Shown here one piece after another: positions 12,001 through 16,978 of a DNA stretch of 37,698 nucleotides. Location: the NCBI GenBank assembly GCA_002529455.1, contig NYMS01000055.1:1-37698 (forward strand), given 5' to 3'. Source of the DNA: Glycomyces fuscus. GTDB lineage: Bacteria; Actinomycetota; Actinomycetes; Streptosporangiales; Streptosporangiaceae. Both the position numbers and the translations under genes were made by a program. Under the pieces are notes generated by a model. The model saw only the letters and a program-made list of their open reading frames with translations, had not been told where the DNA came from and did no database searches. Within the stretch, counting starts at the first letter, position 1. The number at the start of each line of letters is the position of its first letter.

Positions 12001-12414
12001 CCCGCAGACCGGCTACACCCCAGACTGAAAGAGCGCATCGACGCCATGTACAGCGAGAGGGGATACCCCATGTACGATCCCCTCACCGGCGAACCCATGA
12101 TGGTGACCGACAAAAACGGCCGAACCATCCAAAGAACCAGCCCCTACCCCCACAACGACTCCCCCACCCGGCACGCGGAGATCAAGGCGATCAACACACT
12201 CCTCTGGGAACGCGACGACGCGCAGATCAGCGATTTCCAACTCGACACCTGGTTCACCCTCAAGAACGACGGTTCGATCTGCCCGTGCTGCGCGAACTGC
12301 ACCCGGATCACCAGGGGAGCACGCGCGCCCCGCTCCGGAAAGAACTCACACCCCCCGGGCCACCCGGAATGGTCCAGAAGCCACAACGACGGATTCCCCG
12401 ATGCGCAGAGTTGA
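1..12414 (+). CDS. Giant modular polymorphic toxin, C-terminal YwqJ-like deaminase (5' end outside window)
   Basis: The frame is open from base 1 to the TGA at 12412-12414, giving 4137 visible residues; the first in-window ATG at 913 is internal. Visible residues 1-180 are an Asn/Asp-rich, probably helical segment. Residues about 181-900 are acidic, Pro-rich linker with duplicated blocks. Blocks about 905-1440, 1565-1910 and 2060-3070 look folded and beta-rich, separated by Gln/Gly/Asn/Thr-rich linkers. Residues about 3070-3855 are disordered Pro/Glu/Arg/Ser-rich sequence, and 3858-4137 form a compact toxin-like tip. I do not recognise the middle blocks. Known: polymorphic toxins carry variable C-terminal toxin tips on long conserved bodies, followed by an immunity gene, which matches this layout. 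Inferred: export by the nearby type VII system and action on nucleic acid of competitor cells. No signal peptide can be judged because the N-terminus is missing. Codon use differs at both visible ends from the middle. Confidence 0.85.
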   Translation, partial: RHNDEFLTPYNPASPIGAGAFDNAAKATTARNDFADLFARHFGDHLGESAARDLGRDYANTLTRNWNNPDLGQHLRQVLDNRLPPHLRDHLANVPVNLQKPLNDYFSTASAYAQQTGGSVGSGALEGYLGEGLGSLADGRGWEASVWSATAGASQAGIQQGTTDGTLAATDLFSNKDKPNLTPPPPPRTESDSSTERGSGVPGDGNGFSEDGFDRQGQRGSDGQDRSGADRQDRGPGRDGGDGPSRENGGPDRDTAPVLVSDDSGDRDDRSDIDDVPDLVSDTDSDTDSEFGDPDDPDWNSDDTVRVHDDEDTRTPFSDPLKTPGADKDPFAPYGSPDPKSSPHGLGSNPFLPGPLPPGLTNDPLTVYFLNEIVPANPEAGQLPPAQGAPPPGTETTAPPAAQTGPAQPGTAQPGTAPASPGNGQEQEDRSAPSTPAGTDNPQGQPPGSGNGDAPTVERPSSAESAQTHVSPDDANRSQQEGDDRNGHTADTEQVDTEQTAQNTAVNDTDQEAPAPLPPHGAEQQDSPEHQPSPEPSLQQQPESATSSDRENPDQEQQEDPGPEPVHAPLPPGSVWTPGQQNPLPSPAPVASTGGTQNPAPSPAPEREGSGRPHQSSSDARGTNSGTSEKRPAPSADDVSRDQETPLLPPPAAPVATDTDSAVPESPTPSVDTDGTDTEHAPPPPPQNDTDNTTTGNNDADTQQAPPPPPPPQNDTDAEQHTADTAVNDTSQETPAPLPPHGAEQQDSPEHQPSPEPSSQQQPKDTTPSDRENPDQEQQEDPGPEPVHAPLPPGSVWTPGQQDPVPTPVTDGVSQDQVTPLLPPPAAPVPTDTDSAVPESPVPSVNTTTDTGTDTDTRQAPPPPPPPPQNDTDTDTTTGDTTTDNNGDNNDGDTQQQQQEEETPDGNYPGSVTPDRTGAPYDIGYLLTSSLVNSSMIHAEHLRSFVDDALSDNAGRVDAAVRDAVREQIDAQARRQMGAFFRPEGFSTTVTGADGSTWRADLRLNPSREGFRHAPTQPEQGSSTELKLVDEAGESNPAEGGGSHGGNKLVGLGFQVSPLLLGTVGGSDIGPRFTISFSGGTRQRQTGETTASIHDGYTSYEIKGKPEVYAADLSMSFDLTPVPAPGNGPARDNAPADGPAPGDAPANRGVNARAESPNGVLLVLPGKVVANAGPESIRLRDPFATEDHQRGRDDDARPAGPHADKGHPVWVGDIRLSDGSSDKPLSDWIADHLWSPEQDRGWWQSTVDKMTPGFVDKRRQQRLDAFRDQVGEVFSERSVRNNLPKMTSGPAVFTVTDPSGTPRLVSVQSVPTSYDAKPHTIQPAKYIKGNKSERESGTTLRHHDVLGGSVGAGVSVDAGAPGGLRKVRVDAIALEGGVRGRATEEGSRSSSGSANRINYGKTPSSAYDVQRNYYVHFDGEPTVYRFQGDTVEILTVQEARILNGDEPSDKVPSPPAPVRTAGDGTAPEPPTVDTPEAVPDTNGDQRSGDQRPAGDQDGSGRPAAEQSAGEQPAGEQSGNGQDGNQGDGDTRTGEQDQRRGDGQDGEQRSQNERSEVPRPPRPNLAEERPVTFHGAVPRDFTWPDGSQYREIDGQQRSIYQQIAHEVLTGLAAKRPGLVLPELARNPKNFARRPGHEITGPFTGSTREHRPFRRDHDAAVFNTHRVMDAISASAFKSGTDDLTLHGQPIHLIDTGRFDPSALFKPGKDMLRPPFVTVRVTADFSALRHAGETKRGTGGEYAGASERTTGDGSQTRKTARLTTGAYIRRIDTVDAAENPSDGGVFSVSGQLNRTKGDGRGLGVKTQSEEVVQYAEDSSVWNSTARFSAKLYENDDLGMVLGGDRPLADRGHDLLDAPVEALATMDTAKAVTDGERGGRGDAAPQATRIRPIPVERAKEMIDGHTAPDPGSVRRRRDVTGTVRRWFGGGRDQQPPGGRRGDGAPPVNPAPRPENTAGNGTGQQNTGTPGTGQQDSAGNNTGQQNTGTRTGDVPTPPTTETTGTDDNTTGTTSDNTNTTATGNDNNTTGQQDTETAPAPDTNTDTDTIGQDRGQPRSDHGNVPDIRTPQQRRAELIRDLGPTVEHVNTRFTTGDGNRVGSLLDASYENFSSVPPWERGDGVQRTPGRFGFERKLRHFLVRGQGSRQFYANALSPENLAGNPALQSSGGARTRTEMSGGLLSPHHVRATTATQFDIDSVDRFEQSDGAIVWKDRNTLEVFTRTGERTDLSVLATGGGRFNTNPVRPAGQPADGTAPAPNSASAPLIQLGPSAGKSLFDRYTNTKPTSKFSETVEFHPKIPMSYAFSASGRVTQAMEFVKNWSIGPTIPRAARYRGWQADVRDLVTGLIHIRDAHQAGLVEDRVEETDSGPVRVPQPEPDRPASVRPRPGFEDSGKMIRPADPDEALQSLADDLASQGWELTRDSRETILHTLNSHTGLNPNTGTPVPVKVRPIDHSIGNLNAPTTAPLSLDATVNLRLDRGDTEVKYLGGKTEYRQRQGWENGDRLQQGEESSASAGAQGSLLTPLPQSGGDQPGGTSPSSRPYLMGLYGDASAANAHGNGGIARNTDKRSVQLTMETPYARVSSDTRLTIDLHISDKQGFANSLTRETPGSGGRRDFTGTGDSGRVEALYPTSYLDLPGEGGTTGGSDTAGPTGDGRRTGNRTSPENPSNDHHASLADMMRNWSRTRDPDSRGDFKDAVVLPTAVENNGKGIRDLAHVVVAKSLGWPQPDGSVRDGRYTPESIKQAAEYAADKLELNSRNNAVDHSLNGIALKALFSEANNEGGTELIEMGRTTWGVRAVPRPETARVIDYNPSARLTDSSESGRTFSPFHNDSSTTTMGFDARPSGRSGTGPPTTATLYGSANTTGSSTSGGDTARGSKPKEPPHSDRVRTGPAYLVEIDTDWAVGARSELRGPWYKRSARYVGDKTAAAGRYTAAKVRGVFGDRSAPAPGPSRPARWQRGETSAKVTVWLSHGDAVKLGVLTPDDTTRIAPLTERFSAAQKALGDAEKAYLDARLPLDGAAADRIASPDDPRVRQRYDDLEAVYRDRLEKFNTAERNWERALRELRDGLAAPAALPRPRTQSAPFLDTIQEEPPPPPQGDTQDPAADPEAIELPERGDRQTERNDRQTERGDQRPEQGTGLRSTGPGLLDRFGSDLNLRPKEAEQNDAPPAPEPRAESGPAPEPETGGLSEAGPSTRTPEEWDRFFEDLDLGRPLTPPQQREGEGDSFSDRGGQGSTTRPETAHDHGTDFRPDQETSSETSSITSEHLRDMRLRLQRLMSTDPSFPGEAGQALPDAGPTGDHGGRQPSAQPETHRAPAPERAADPDDGHATDGTESLYDGGDQEEAPRPRWLDRHHPEASSLSGEERRQLVRSLGERALAVGPPLPEGARYELDLGGPHDTAWLDAQTAQLSSQAPRTDGPPSPSTAPSAPREQDRPVGSQNQRPQTTPSADGEPSPSGTGPTGDPGRQSSSDRPETHRDSEDLPAPRQPRADDLSGPSTNSHRREWDNLLQAFQDWRTNWPKPRTPEEEARLRSDWRAKWSLPDTSGPDGNRPSQRDTDPLGDRTEQHAPSQTETHHTPADQPAPRPETGPAQEAQRSPVPAEVTPAPAGRPRDEATAQPPRPVPQQTSGAQPRPPSRAENDGGSHTPPQDRGDTPQQKEHPLPEQPSDPDSDLFAFFDQALNGPADNADGDSAQGTTRTSSGEEPADGPAPASDGDRVRETAGPRTAPEATESDPSRKQPEDEDGRTAKEEDTTGDGSEDTPDGNSRKKDDDENGTGGGEGSGGNRSGGSGGDGSSGGGGDRSGSGGGDRADDRDGSEGGGGGPAPEGDGGHSSAQPQSDSASQETQETRENQEEDNRPATEILGLENKPAGDPRFPSDLTDGRILGTIPDNRTGKDDSGRITTVDGKPLQEFQNDLLTMRVAEIKNIFKEKIPVRVDSRTFHRPDVNPPSDPDANPLTEVVLAKNDLGAVNGAVNAIVVDRVTGTVAEGLNGRARFSVIPADRLHPRLKERIDAMYSERGYPMYDPLTGEPMMVTDKNGRTIQRTSPYPHNDSPTRHAEIKAINTLLWERDDAQISDFQLDTWFTLKNDGSICPCCANCTRITRGARAPRSGKNSHPPGHPEWSRSHNDGFPDAQS
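1510..2541 (+). repeat. Duplicated Pro/Gln-rich linker blocks within the giant toxin gene
   Basis: Bases 1510-1743 recur at 2173-2406 (offset 663) with few changes; both encode a block beginning AVNDT, passing through PLPPHGAEQQDSPEHQPSPE and ending near PPGSVWTPGQQ. A second block, 1909-2019, recurs at 2431-2541 (offset 522), containing TPLLPPPAAP and TDTDSAVPESP. The different offsets mean the duplication was followed by loss or gain of about 141 bases between the blocks. Poly-Pro tracts followed by QNDTD also recur near 2048, 2118 and 2586. Confidence 0.9.
11560..12414 (+). other. Toxin tip: predicted zinc-dependent nucleic-acid deaminase domain (YwqJ-like)
   Basis: This is the last ~280 residues of the giant protein. 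A deaminase signature is visible: HAEIKAIN with His4058 and Glu4060 (visible numbering), then CPCCANC at 4094-4100, which supplies the Cys pair, most simply Cys4097 and Cys4100. Upstream are a GLNG turn near 4008 and LHPRLKERID near 4020, features I associate with the YwqJ-related deaminase toxins. Family knowledge: the HAE histidine and two cysteines bind zinc and the glutamate shuttles protons in deaminating cytosine or adenine in nucleic acid. The substrate here is not predictable. The YwqK-like immunity gene immediately downstream supports the assignment, since ywqJ and ywqK are neighbours in Bacillus. Superfamily membership is fairly secure; the exact family is less so. Confidence 0.65.
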
Positions 12415-13270
12415 TCACGAGGACCTCGACCACCTGGAGGAGACCACAGCCGTACTCCACGGCGAAGGCTTCACCGGACAGGTGGTGGAGGCGGACGAGA
12501 CCGAGGTGACGGCCCGCACCTTCGTCAACGGCGTCGCGAGCGGCCCCGACCTCTCCTGGAACGGCCGAGGCCAGCTCGTCTCCCTGGGCAACCTCGCCAC
12601 CGGAGGGCTGCCCGTCGGCCCCTCCCACCACTGGGATGCCCAGGGCCGCCTCGTGTTCGAGTACATCAACGACGCCTCCGGCAACCACCGCCTCTCCCGG
12701 CGCTGGGACGCCTCGGGCCGCCTCGTCAGCGAGGAGCGCCACGAGGCCCAGTTCGGCGGGTTCGACCCCGCCACCGGGCAGGAGGTGTTCCTGCCCTGGC
12801 GGAGGATCAGGCTGGCCCCGGACATGCGGCCCCCCGAACACGGGGGCTTCCTGCCCGCGGTCGGTCTCGGCGCCCTCACCGTCGCGGACGTGGAGGGGCT
12901 CGGCCGCCGGGTTCTGCTGGAGGGCACGCCCTACACCGGGGAGGCCGTCACCCGCGATCGCCGGGGCCGGGCCCAGATGCACACCCTCGTCGAGGGCGTC
13001 GAGGACGGCCCCACCCTGACCTGGGCACCCAGCGGCAAACTCGTCATCCAGGGCATCACCCAGCACCCCCACGGCCCCATCGGCCCCTGGCACCAGTGGG
13101 ACGAACAAGGACGGCTCCTGCGTGAGATCGTCCACGACGCCCTCGGCAACCGCGTCATCGTCCGCGAACTCGACCAGTCCGGGAACATCACCCGCGAGGA
13201 GCGCCGGCCCCCCACACGCCTGGCCCGCGACCCCGAAACCGGCGCGGAGTACCCCGCCCCCTGGCTCTGA
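12401..13270 (+). CDS. YwqK-like immunity protein, two-repeat
   Basis: The 289-residue product starts at an ATG 14 nt inside the toxin gene, so the two are probably translationally coupled and the antidote is made with the toxin. The sequence is built of short beta-hairpin repeats of the MORN/YwqK antitoxin type, such as WDAQGRLVFEY, WDASGRLVSEE, WDEQGRLLREI and LDQSGNITREE. It is an internal duplication: residues about 17-113 align with about 170-268. There is no signal peptide or membrane segment, so it should be cytoplasmic and bind the toxin tip. Family knowledge: YwqK-type proteins sit beside YwqJ-type deaminase toxins. Inferred: this protein neutralises the deaminase tip. The alternative is a stray repeat protein, but its position straight after a toxin tip makes that unlikely. 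Confidence 0.75.
   Translation: MRRVDHEDLDHLEETTAVLHGEGFTGQVVEADETEVTARTFVNGVASGPDLSWNGRGQLVSLGNLATGGLPVGPSHHWDAQGRLVFEYINDASGNHRLSRRWDASGRLVSEERHEAQFGGFDPATGQEVFLPWRRIRLAPDMRPPEHGGFLPAVGLGALTVADVEGLGRRVLLEGTPYTGEAVTRDRRGRAQMHTLVEGVEDGPTLTWAPSGKLVIQGITQHPHGPIGPWHQWDEQGRLLREIVHDALGNRVIVRELDQSGNITREERRPPTRLARDPETGAEYPAPWL
12449..13205 (+). repeat. Internal duplication in the immunity gene (two ~95-codon halves)
   Basis: The segment at about 12449-12739 is a diverged copy of about 12909-13205 at protein level. Shared anchors in the same order are: E/LHGEGFTG versus LEGTPYTG, FVNGVASGP versus LVEGVEDGP, a Trp before the next hairpin, LPVGPSHHWDAQGRL versus GPIGPWHQWDEQGRL, and a closing (S/T)(E/R)EER. 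About 57 residues separate the halves. Confidence 0.75.
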
Positions 13271-13380
13271 GGGCCACCGCACCCGCCGCGGCGGCCCGCG
13301 GAGCCCTCGCCCACCTTCCGTGAAGCCCCTGCTCCGGGGGGAACGGACCCTTCGCAGTCGGTGGTGCGGCCGGGGGCGTC

Positions 13381-13404
13381 GGGGTCCACCGTCCGGAGGA
13401 CCCC
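13381..13404. terminator. Possible terminator between convergent immunity and epoxide hydrolase genes
   Basis: GGGGTCC is followed after 10 bases by GGACCCC, a perfect 7-bp inverted repeat in the 167-base gap between convergent genes. The loop can pair further (TCCGGA). There is no T-run, which is usual for GC-rich actinobacterial terminators. Support is by position and symmetry only. Confidence 0.4.
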
Positions 13405-13437
13405 GGCATGCTCCACGCCGTCCTCCCCGGGCCGCGT

Positions 13438-14610
13438 TCACCGATGAGCGGCCAGCACCGCCGCGAGGCCCTCTCGCAGGTCCCTGACGAAATACCCGGG
13501 GACCTCCAGCGACGGGAAGTGCCCCCCGGCCTCGGGCTCCCTCCACCGGACGATCTGCCGGTACCGCTCCTGCGCCCAGGGGCGCGGATACTTCTCGATG
13601 TCGCGGGGATAGACGGTGATCGCCGACGGGACGTCGACCCGGAGTTCGGGGTCCAGCGAGTTGTGGCTCTCGTGGTAGATGCGGGCCGACGACGCGCCGG
13701 TCCGCGTCAGCCAGTACAGGGTGACGTTGTCGAGAACGCGGTCTCTGGAAATCGTCTCGAACGGGCTGTCCTCGGTGTCCGACCACTCGGCGAACTTGTC
13801 GAGGATCCAGGCGAGAAGCCCGACCGGTGAGTCGACGAGCGAGTAGCCGATGGTCTGCGGCCGGGTCGCCTGCTGTTTGGCGTACGCCGCGCGGTGGCGC
13901 CAGAAGTGGCGGGTCTCCTCGGTCCACCCGCGCTCGACCGCCGTCAGCCCGTCCGTCGTCAACCCGGGCGGGGCCTCCGCGAACGTCGTGTGGATGCCGA
14001 GGACGTGCGCCGGGAACCTGCCGCCGAGGACCGTGGTGATATTGCCTCCCCAGTCGCCGCCGTGGGCCACGAACCTGCTGTAGCCGAGCCTTCCCATCAG
14101 TTCCACCCAGGCGGCCGCGATCCTCTCGGTTCCCCACCCGGTGGTGGCCGGCTTGTCGCTGTAGCCGAATCCCGGCAGCGACGGGGCCACGACGTGGAAC
14201 GCCGGCGCGTCCGCGTCCTCCGGATCCGCCAGCTCGTCCACCACATCGACGAACTCGGCGATGCTGCCCGGCCAGCCGTGCGTCAGGACCAGGGGAGCGG
14301 CGTCCGCGCGCGCGGACCGGCGGTGCAGGAAGTGGATTCCCAGACCGTCGATGGTCGTGCGGAACTGGCCGATGCGGTTGACGCGCTCCTCGAACGGCCG
14401 CCAGTCGTACCCGGTGCGCCAGTAGTCCACGACCTCGACGAGGTCGGCGAGGGGAACGCCCTGTTCCCACCGGCGGGGGTCGGGCGCGGCGCGACGGACC
14501 GTCTCGGCCTCGGGCAGCCGCGCCGCGGCCAGTCGCGCGCGCAGATCGTCGAGGTCGGCTTCGGTCGCGTGGGCTTCGAACGCCTGCACGTCGCTGGTCG
14601 GACCGGACAT
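13438..14610 (-). CDS. Epoxide hydrolase, microsomal type (EHN + alpha/beta hydrolase)
   Basis: The 390-residue product starts at an ATG preceded by a near-perfect AGGAGG ribosome site. An epoxide-hydrolase N-terminal region covers about residues 1-110, followed by an alpha/beta-hydrolase fold. Visible motifs are HGWPG (oxyanion hole), GGDWGG with the nucleophile Asp186, the YPRDIEKYPRPWAQERY segment typical of microsomal-type hydrolases, and GGHFPSLE with the catalytic His364. Family role: hydrolysis of epoxides to vicinal diols through an Asp-ester intermediate, in the cytosol here since there is no signal peptide or membrane segment. The substrate is unknown. It is divergent from a CGNR-type regulator and shares its promoter region, suggesting local control. 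It has no obvious link to the toxin or secretion genes on either side. Confidence 0.92.
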   Translation of the reverse strand: MSGPTSDVQAFEAHATEADLDDLRARLAAARLPEAETVRRAAPDPRRWEQGVPLADLVEVVDYWRTGYDWRPFEERVNRIGQFRTTIDGLGIHFLHRRSARADAAPLVLTHGWPGSIAEFVDVVDELADPEDADAPAFHVVAPSLPGFGYSDKPATTGWGTERIAAAWVELMGRLGYSRFVAHGGDWGGNITTVLGGRFPAHVLGIHTTFAEAPPGLTTDGLTAVERGWTEETRHFWRHRAAYAKQQATRPQTIGYSLVDSPVGLLAWILDKFAEWSDTEDSPFETISRDRVLDNVTLYWLTRTGASSARIYHESHNSLDPELRVDVPSAITVYPRDIEKYPRPWAQERYRQIVRWREPEAGGHFPSLEVPGYFVRDLREGLAAVLAAHR

Positions 14611-14651
14611 GGGACCTCCTGGCCGTCGTGGAACCGGCCGCGTTCCATCGC

Positions 14652-14703
14652 GAACCGGCTTAGACGGTTCTAGCAGGCCTCGGTTCCGGAGCGCAACCTG
14701 CTA
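14652..14703. promoter_or_regulatory. Divergent promoter/operator region with nested inverted repeats
   Basis: The 103-base gap between the epoxide hydrolase and CGNR genes contains GAACCG-(7)-CGGTTC at 14652-14670 and TAGCAGG-(19)-CCTGCTA at 14671-14703. On the minus strand, TTGCGC and TAGAAC spaced by 18 bases could form a -35/-10 pair for the hydrolase and would overlap the dyads. The CGNR protein is the obvious candidate binder. The repeats are seen; promoter and operator function is inferred. Confidence 0.45.
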
Positions 14704-14713
14704 AGGTGGTTCC

Positions 14714-15289
14714 ATGCCCGCCGAGTTCCCTGACTTCCGCCTCGGCAACGTGCTGGCGACCAGCTTCACGGCGACCCTGACGGAGCGGCGCGGCAACGCC
14801 GTGGAGCGCATCCCCACGCCGCACCGACTCGTCGACTGGCTGGCGGTGAACGGCCTCGCCGTGGACTCCTGCACCACCGCCCAGCTCGACCTGGCCCGGG
14901 AGCTGAGGGAGTCGATCCACGCCGCCGCGACGGCGGCCGCGTTGCGGCACGCCCTCCCCGCCTCCGCCGTCGACGTCATCAACGACCGCAGCGCCCAGGG
15001 GCGGGCCGCGGCGGTCCTGACGCCCGGGGGCGAGCGGCGGTGGCGGCTCAGCTCGGCTTCCCGCGTGGAGGACGCCCTCAGCGTGATCGCCGCCGACGCG
15101 ATCAGCGTCATCGCGGGCGAACGGGACGGAAGACTGGCCCTGTGCGCGTCACCGACCTGCCGAGCCGCCTTCTTCGACACCAGCCAGAGCCGCACCCGCA
15201 AATGGTGTGACATGAACACGTGCGGGAACCGGCAGAAGAAAGCGCGCTTCAAGGCCAACCAGCGCAAGAACCCCGGATCAGCGGAATGA
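14714..15289 (+). CDS. CGNR zinc-finger regulator (ABATE domain)
   Basis: The 191-residue protein has the architecture of the CGNR/ABATE regulator family. An N-terminal domain of about 140 residues begins PEFPDFRLGNVLATSF. A C-terminal zinc finger reads CASPTCRAAFFDTS, then KWCDMNTCGNR, with four cysteines as likely zinc ligands followed by a basic tail (QKKARFKANQRKN). Family knowledge: these are predicted stress-linked DNA-binding regulators with a probable ligand-sensing N-terminal domain. AAGGTGG six bases upstream of the ATG can serve as ribosome site. It is transcribed divergently from the epoxide hydrolase across a dyad-rich gap, so local control of that enzyme and of itself is the simplest inference. 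Confidence 0.88.
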   Translation: MPAEFPDFRLGNVLATSFTATLTERRGNAVERIPTPHRLVDWLAVNGLAVDSCTTAQLDLARELRESIHAAATAAALRHALPASAVDVINDRSAQGRAAAVLTPGGERRWRLSSASRVEDALSVIAADAISVIAGERDGRLALCASPTCRAAFFDTSQSRTRKWCDMNTCGNRQKKARFKANQRKNPGSAE

Positions 15290-15714
15290 CCGTCACCCGG
15301 GCGAGCACGTGGTGCGGGCCGTGACCGGCTCGGTCGCCGGCGGCGCCCCGACAGCGATGAACCGGGAAACGACGCGGGCCCGTCACCGGACGATCATGGA
15401 ACGTACACGGGAAACCGAGTACGCTACCGCAGTCGGCCCTCCCACCCGAGGCCCCGCCCGCACAGACAGCGGCCCCTCCCACGACGACGGCCACGGCCCC
15501 GTCCAGCGAGGAAGGGCCCCGGCGGGACGGCTGTGAACAGGCCCCGGAAACGGCGCGTCACGGGGAGGCCGGCGTAGGAACGGGGTCTCCCCCGTGCCCC
15601 TCCCCCACTCGCACGGCCTCCGCGCGCGAGGTCGTACCCCCGCGCCCCGCCCGGGTCGCCCCACCGGACGCGGAGCACCCCGAGGACCCCCAGACAGTCT
15701 GGAGCACACAGCAG
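15290..15714. other. 425-base gap upstream of the mycosin gene, no gene seen
   Basis: No reading frame here has convincing coding character or a recognisable product. A promoter for the mycosin gene is expected, but I see no strong -35/-10 pair; TACGCT near 15421 is a weak -10 candidate. No tRNA, repeat array or strong hairpin was found. Confidence 0.4.
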
Positions 15715-16974
15715 GTGAGCGCACACAACGATCCGGGGACGGCCCGCTCCGGGCGCCGCCGCACCGCCGCCGCGGCGCTGGCCCTGGGACTCCTCGCCCC
15801 CCTCCCGGCGGTTCCGGCCGCGGCCGAGACGCCCCGGGACCCCGTCTCGCTCACGCAGGTCCACCCCTTCAAGGCCGACAGCCAGCCGTGCGCGGCCGTC
15901 GGCGGGGACGTCGTGGAGCAGACCCCCTGGACCCACCACTTCCTCGGCCTGGCTCGGGCCCACGAGCTGAGCACCGGCGAGGGGGTGGGCGTGGCGCTGC
16001 TGGTCCCGGAGGTGGACGGCGGCGTCCCCGCTCTGGCCGGTGCCGTGGAGGGCGGGCAGTCCGCCGACTGCCTCGGGTTCGGCACGTCGCTGGCGGGCGT
16101 GGTCGCCGCCCGCGAGGTGGAGGGCAGCGGCCTGCTCGGGGTGGCCCCGGGCTCGTCGGTGACGGTCGTGACCACGGGGGATCCCCGGACCGGTCTGGCC
16201 ACCTCACAGGAGATCGCCGCCGGAATCGGGAGCGCGGTGGACTCCGGGGCCCGCGTGGTCCTGGTGGGTACGGGCGCGTGGGAGGGGACCACGGCCCTGG
16301 AGTCGGCGGTGGCCGCCGCCGAGGAGGCCGACGCGCTGGTCGTGGCCCCGGCCACGGTCCCCACGGCCCGGGGGCCGATGCCGGGCCACCCCGCCCAGCA
16401 CGCGGCGGTGCTGAGCGTGGCCGCGCACGACGTGGAGGGCGTTCCCGTGGCACAGGGCCCGCTGGTCCTGCCCAGCGGCGACCTGGCCCGCGTGGACCTG
16501 ACCGCCCCGGGCGACCGGGTGGTGGGCACCGGCCCGGGCGGCGGCCACGTGGCCACCGCGGGGGACGGCGTGGCCGCGGCGTTCGTGGCGGGGGCCGCGG
16601 CCCTGCTCATGGCGCGGGAGCCGGACCTGAGCGCCGAGCAGGTGCGCGAGCGGCTGACCACCACGGCCTACGCGTCCCCCCGGGGGGACGCGGACCCGCT
16701 GTCGGGCCACGGCAGGGTCGACCCGCTGGCGGCGATGGCCATCGCCCCGGGCGGCACCCCCGCCGGGGTGGCGGGCGAGGGGTTCGTCCCCGACCCCTCC
16801 CCCGAGGGTTCGGTGGACGCGCCGCCCACGGCGGCCGTCGTGTCGGTGACCCTCCTGCTCATCGTGCTGTGCGTCCTGGGCGGGGCGGTCTTCAAGCTCG
16901 GACAGGCGCGCAGGTGGCGCCCCGCCGCCCCGGGCGAGCCGGTGCCGATGCGCTCCGACGAATCGGTGCGCTGA
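15715..16974 (+). CDS. mycP: Mycosin-like T7SS subtilase, catalytically degenerate
   Basis: The 419-residue protein has the mycosin layout: a signal peptide with basic RRR start and Ala/Leu core (residues about 12-38), a subtilase-type domain, and a C-terminal membrane anchor (AVVSVTLLLIVLCVLGGAVF) with a short cytoplasmic tail. GTG at 15715 follows GGAG ten bases upstream. Known: MycP is a membrane-anchored subtilase that associates with and stabilises the ESX membrane complex. Here the triad is gone. The Asp position (usual VAVIDTGV) reads VALLVPEV, with Val97. The His motif (GHGT) reads GFGT, with Phe122. The Ser motif (GTSFAAP) reads GDGVAAA, with Gly285. The oxyanion Asn motif (AAAGN) is also lost. 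The fold appears intact, including ADCLGFGTSLAGVVAA, GVAPGSSV and VAGAAALLMA. I infer a pseudoprotease keeping a structural role. Confidence 0.85.
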   Translation: MSAHNDPGTARSGRRRTAAAALALGLLAPLPAVPAAAETPRDPVSLTQVHPFKADSQPCAAVGGDVVEQTPWTHHFLGLARAHELSTGEGVGVALLVPEVDGGVPALAGAVEGGQSADCLGFGTSLAGVVAAREVEGSGLLGVAPGSSVTVVTTGDPRTGLATSQEIAAGIGSAVDSGARVVLVGTGAWEGTTALESAVAAAEEADALVVAPATVPTARGPMPGHPAQHAAVLSVAAHDVEGVPVAQGPLVLPSGDLARVDLTAPGDRVVGTGPGGGHVATAGDGVAAAFVAGAAALLMAREPDLSAEQVRERLTTTAYASPRGDADPLSGHGRVDPLAAMAIAPGGTPAGVAGEGFVPDPSPEGSVDAPPTAAVVSVTLLLIVLCVLGGAVFKLGQARRWRPAAPGEPVPMRSDESVR

Positions 16975-16978
16975 CGCG

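Noticed and set aside
913..12414. ATG 913 as the start of the giant gene
   Set aside because: The same frame is open and coding back to base 1, and 913 has no ribosome site and falls in the middle of an acidic linker.
12415..15714. Mobile element between the toxin pair and the T7SS genes
   Set aside because: No transposase, integrase, terminal repeats or attachment-like duplication was found; the region holds an epoxide hydrolase, a regulator and a plain gap.
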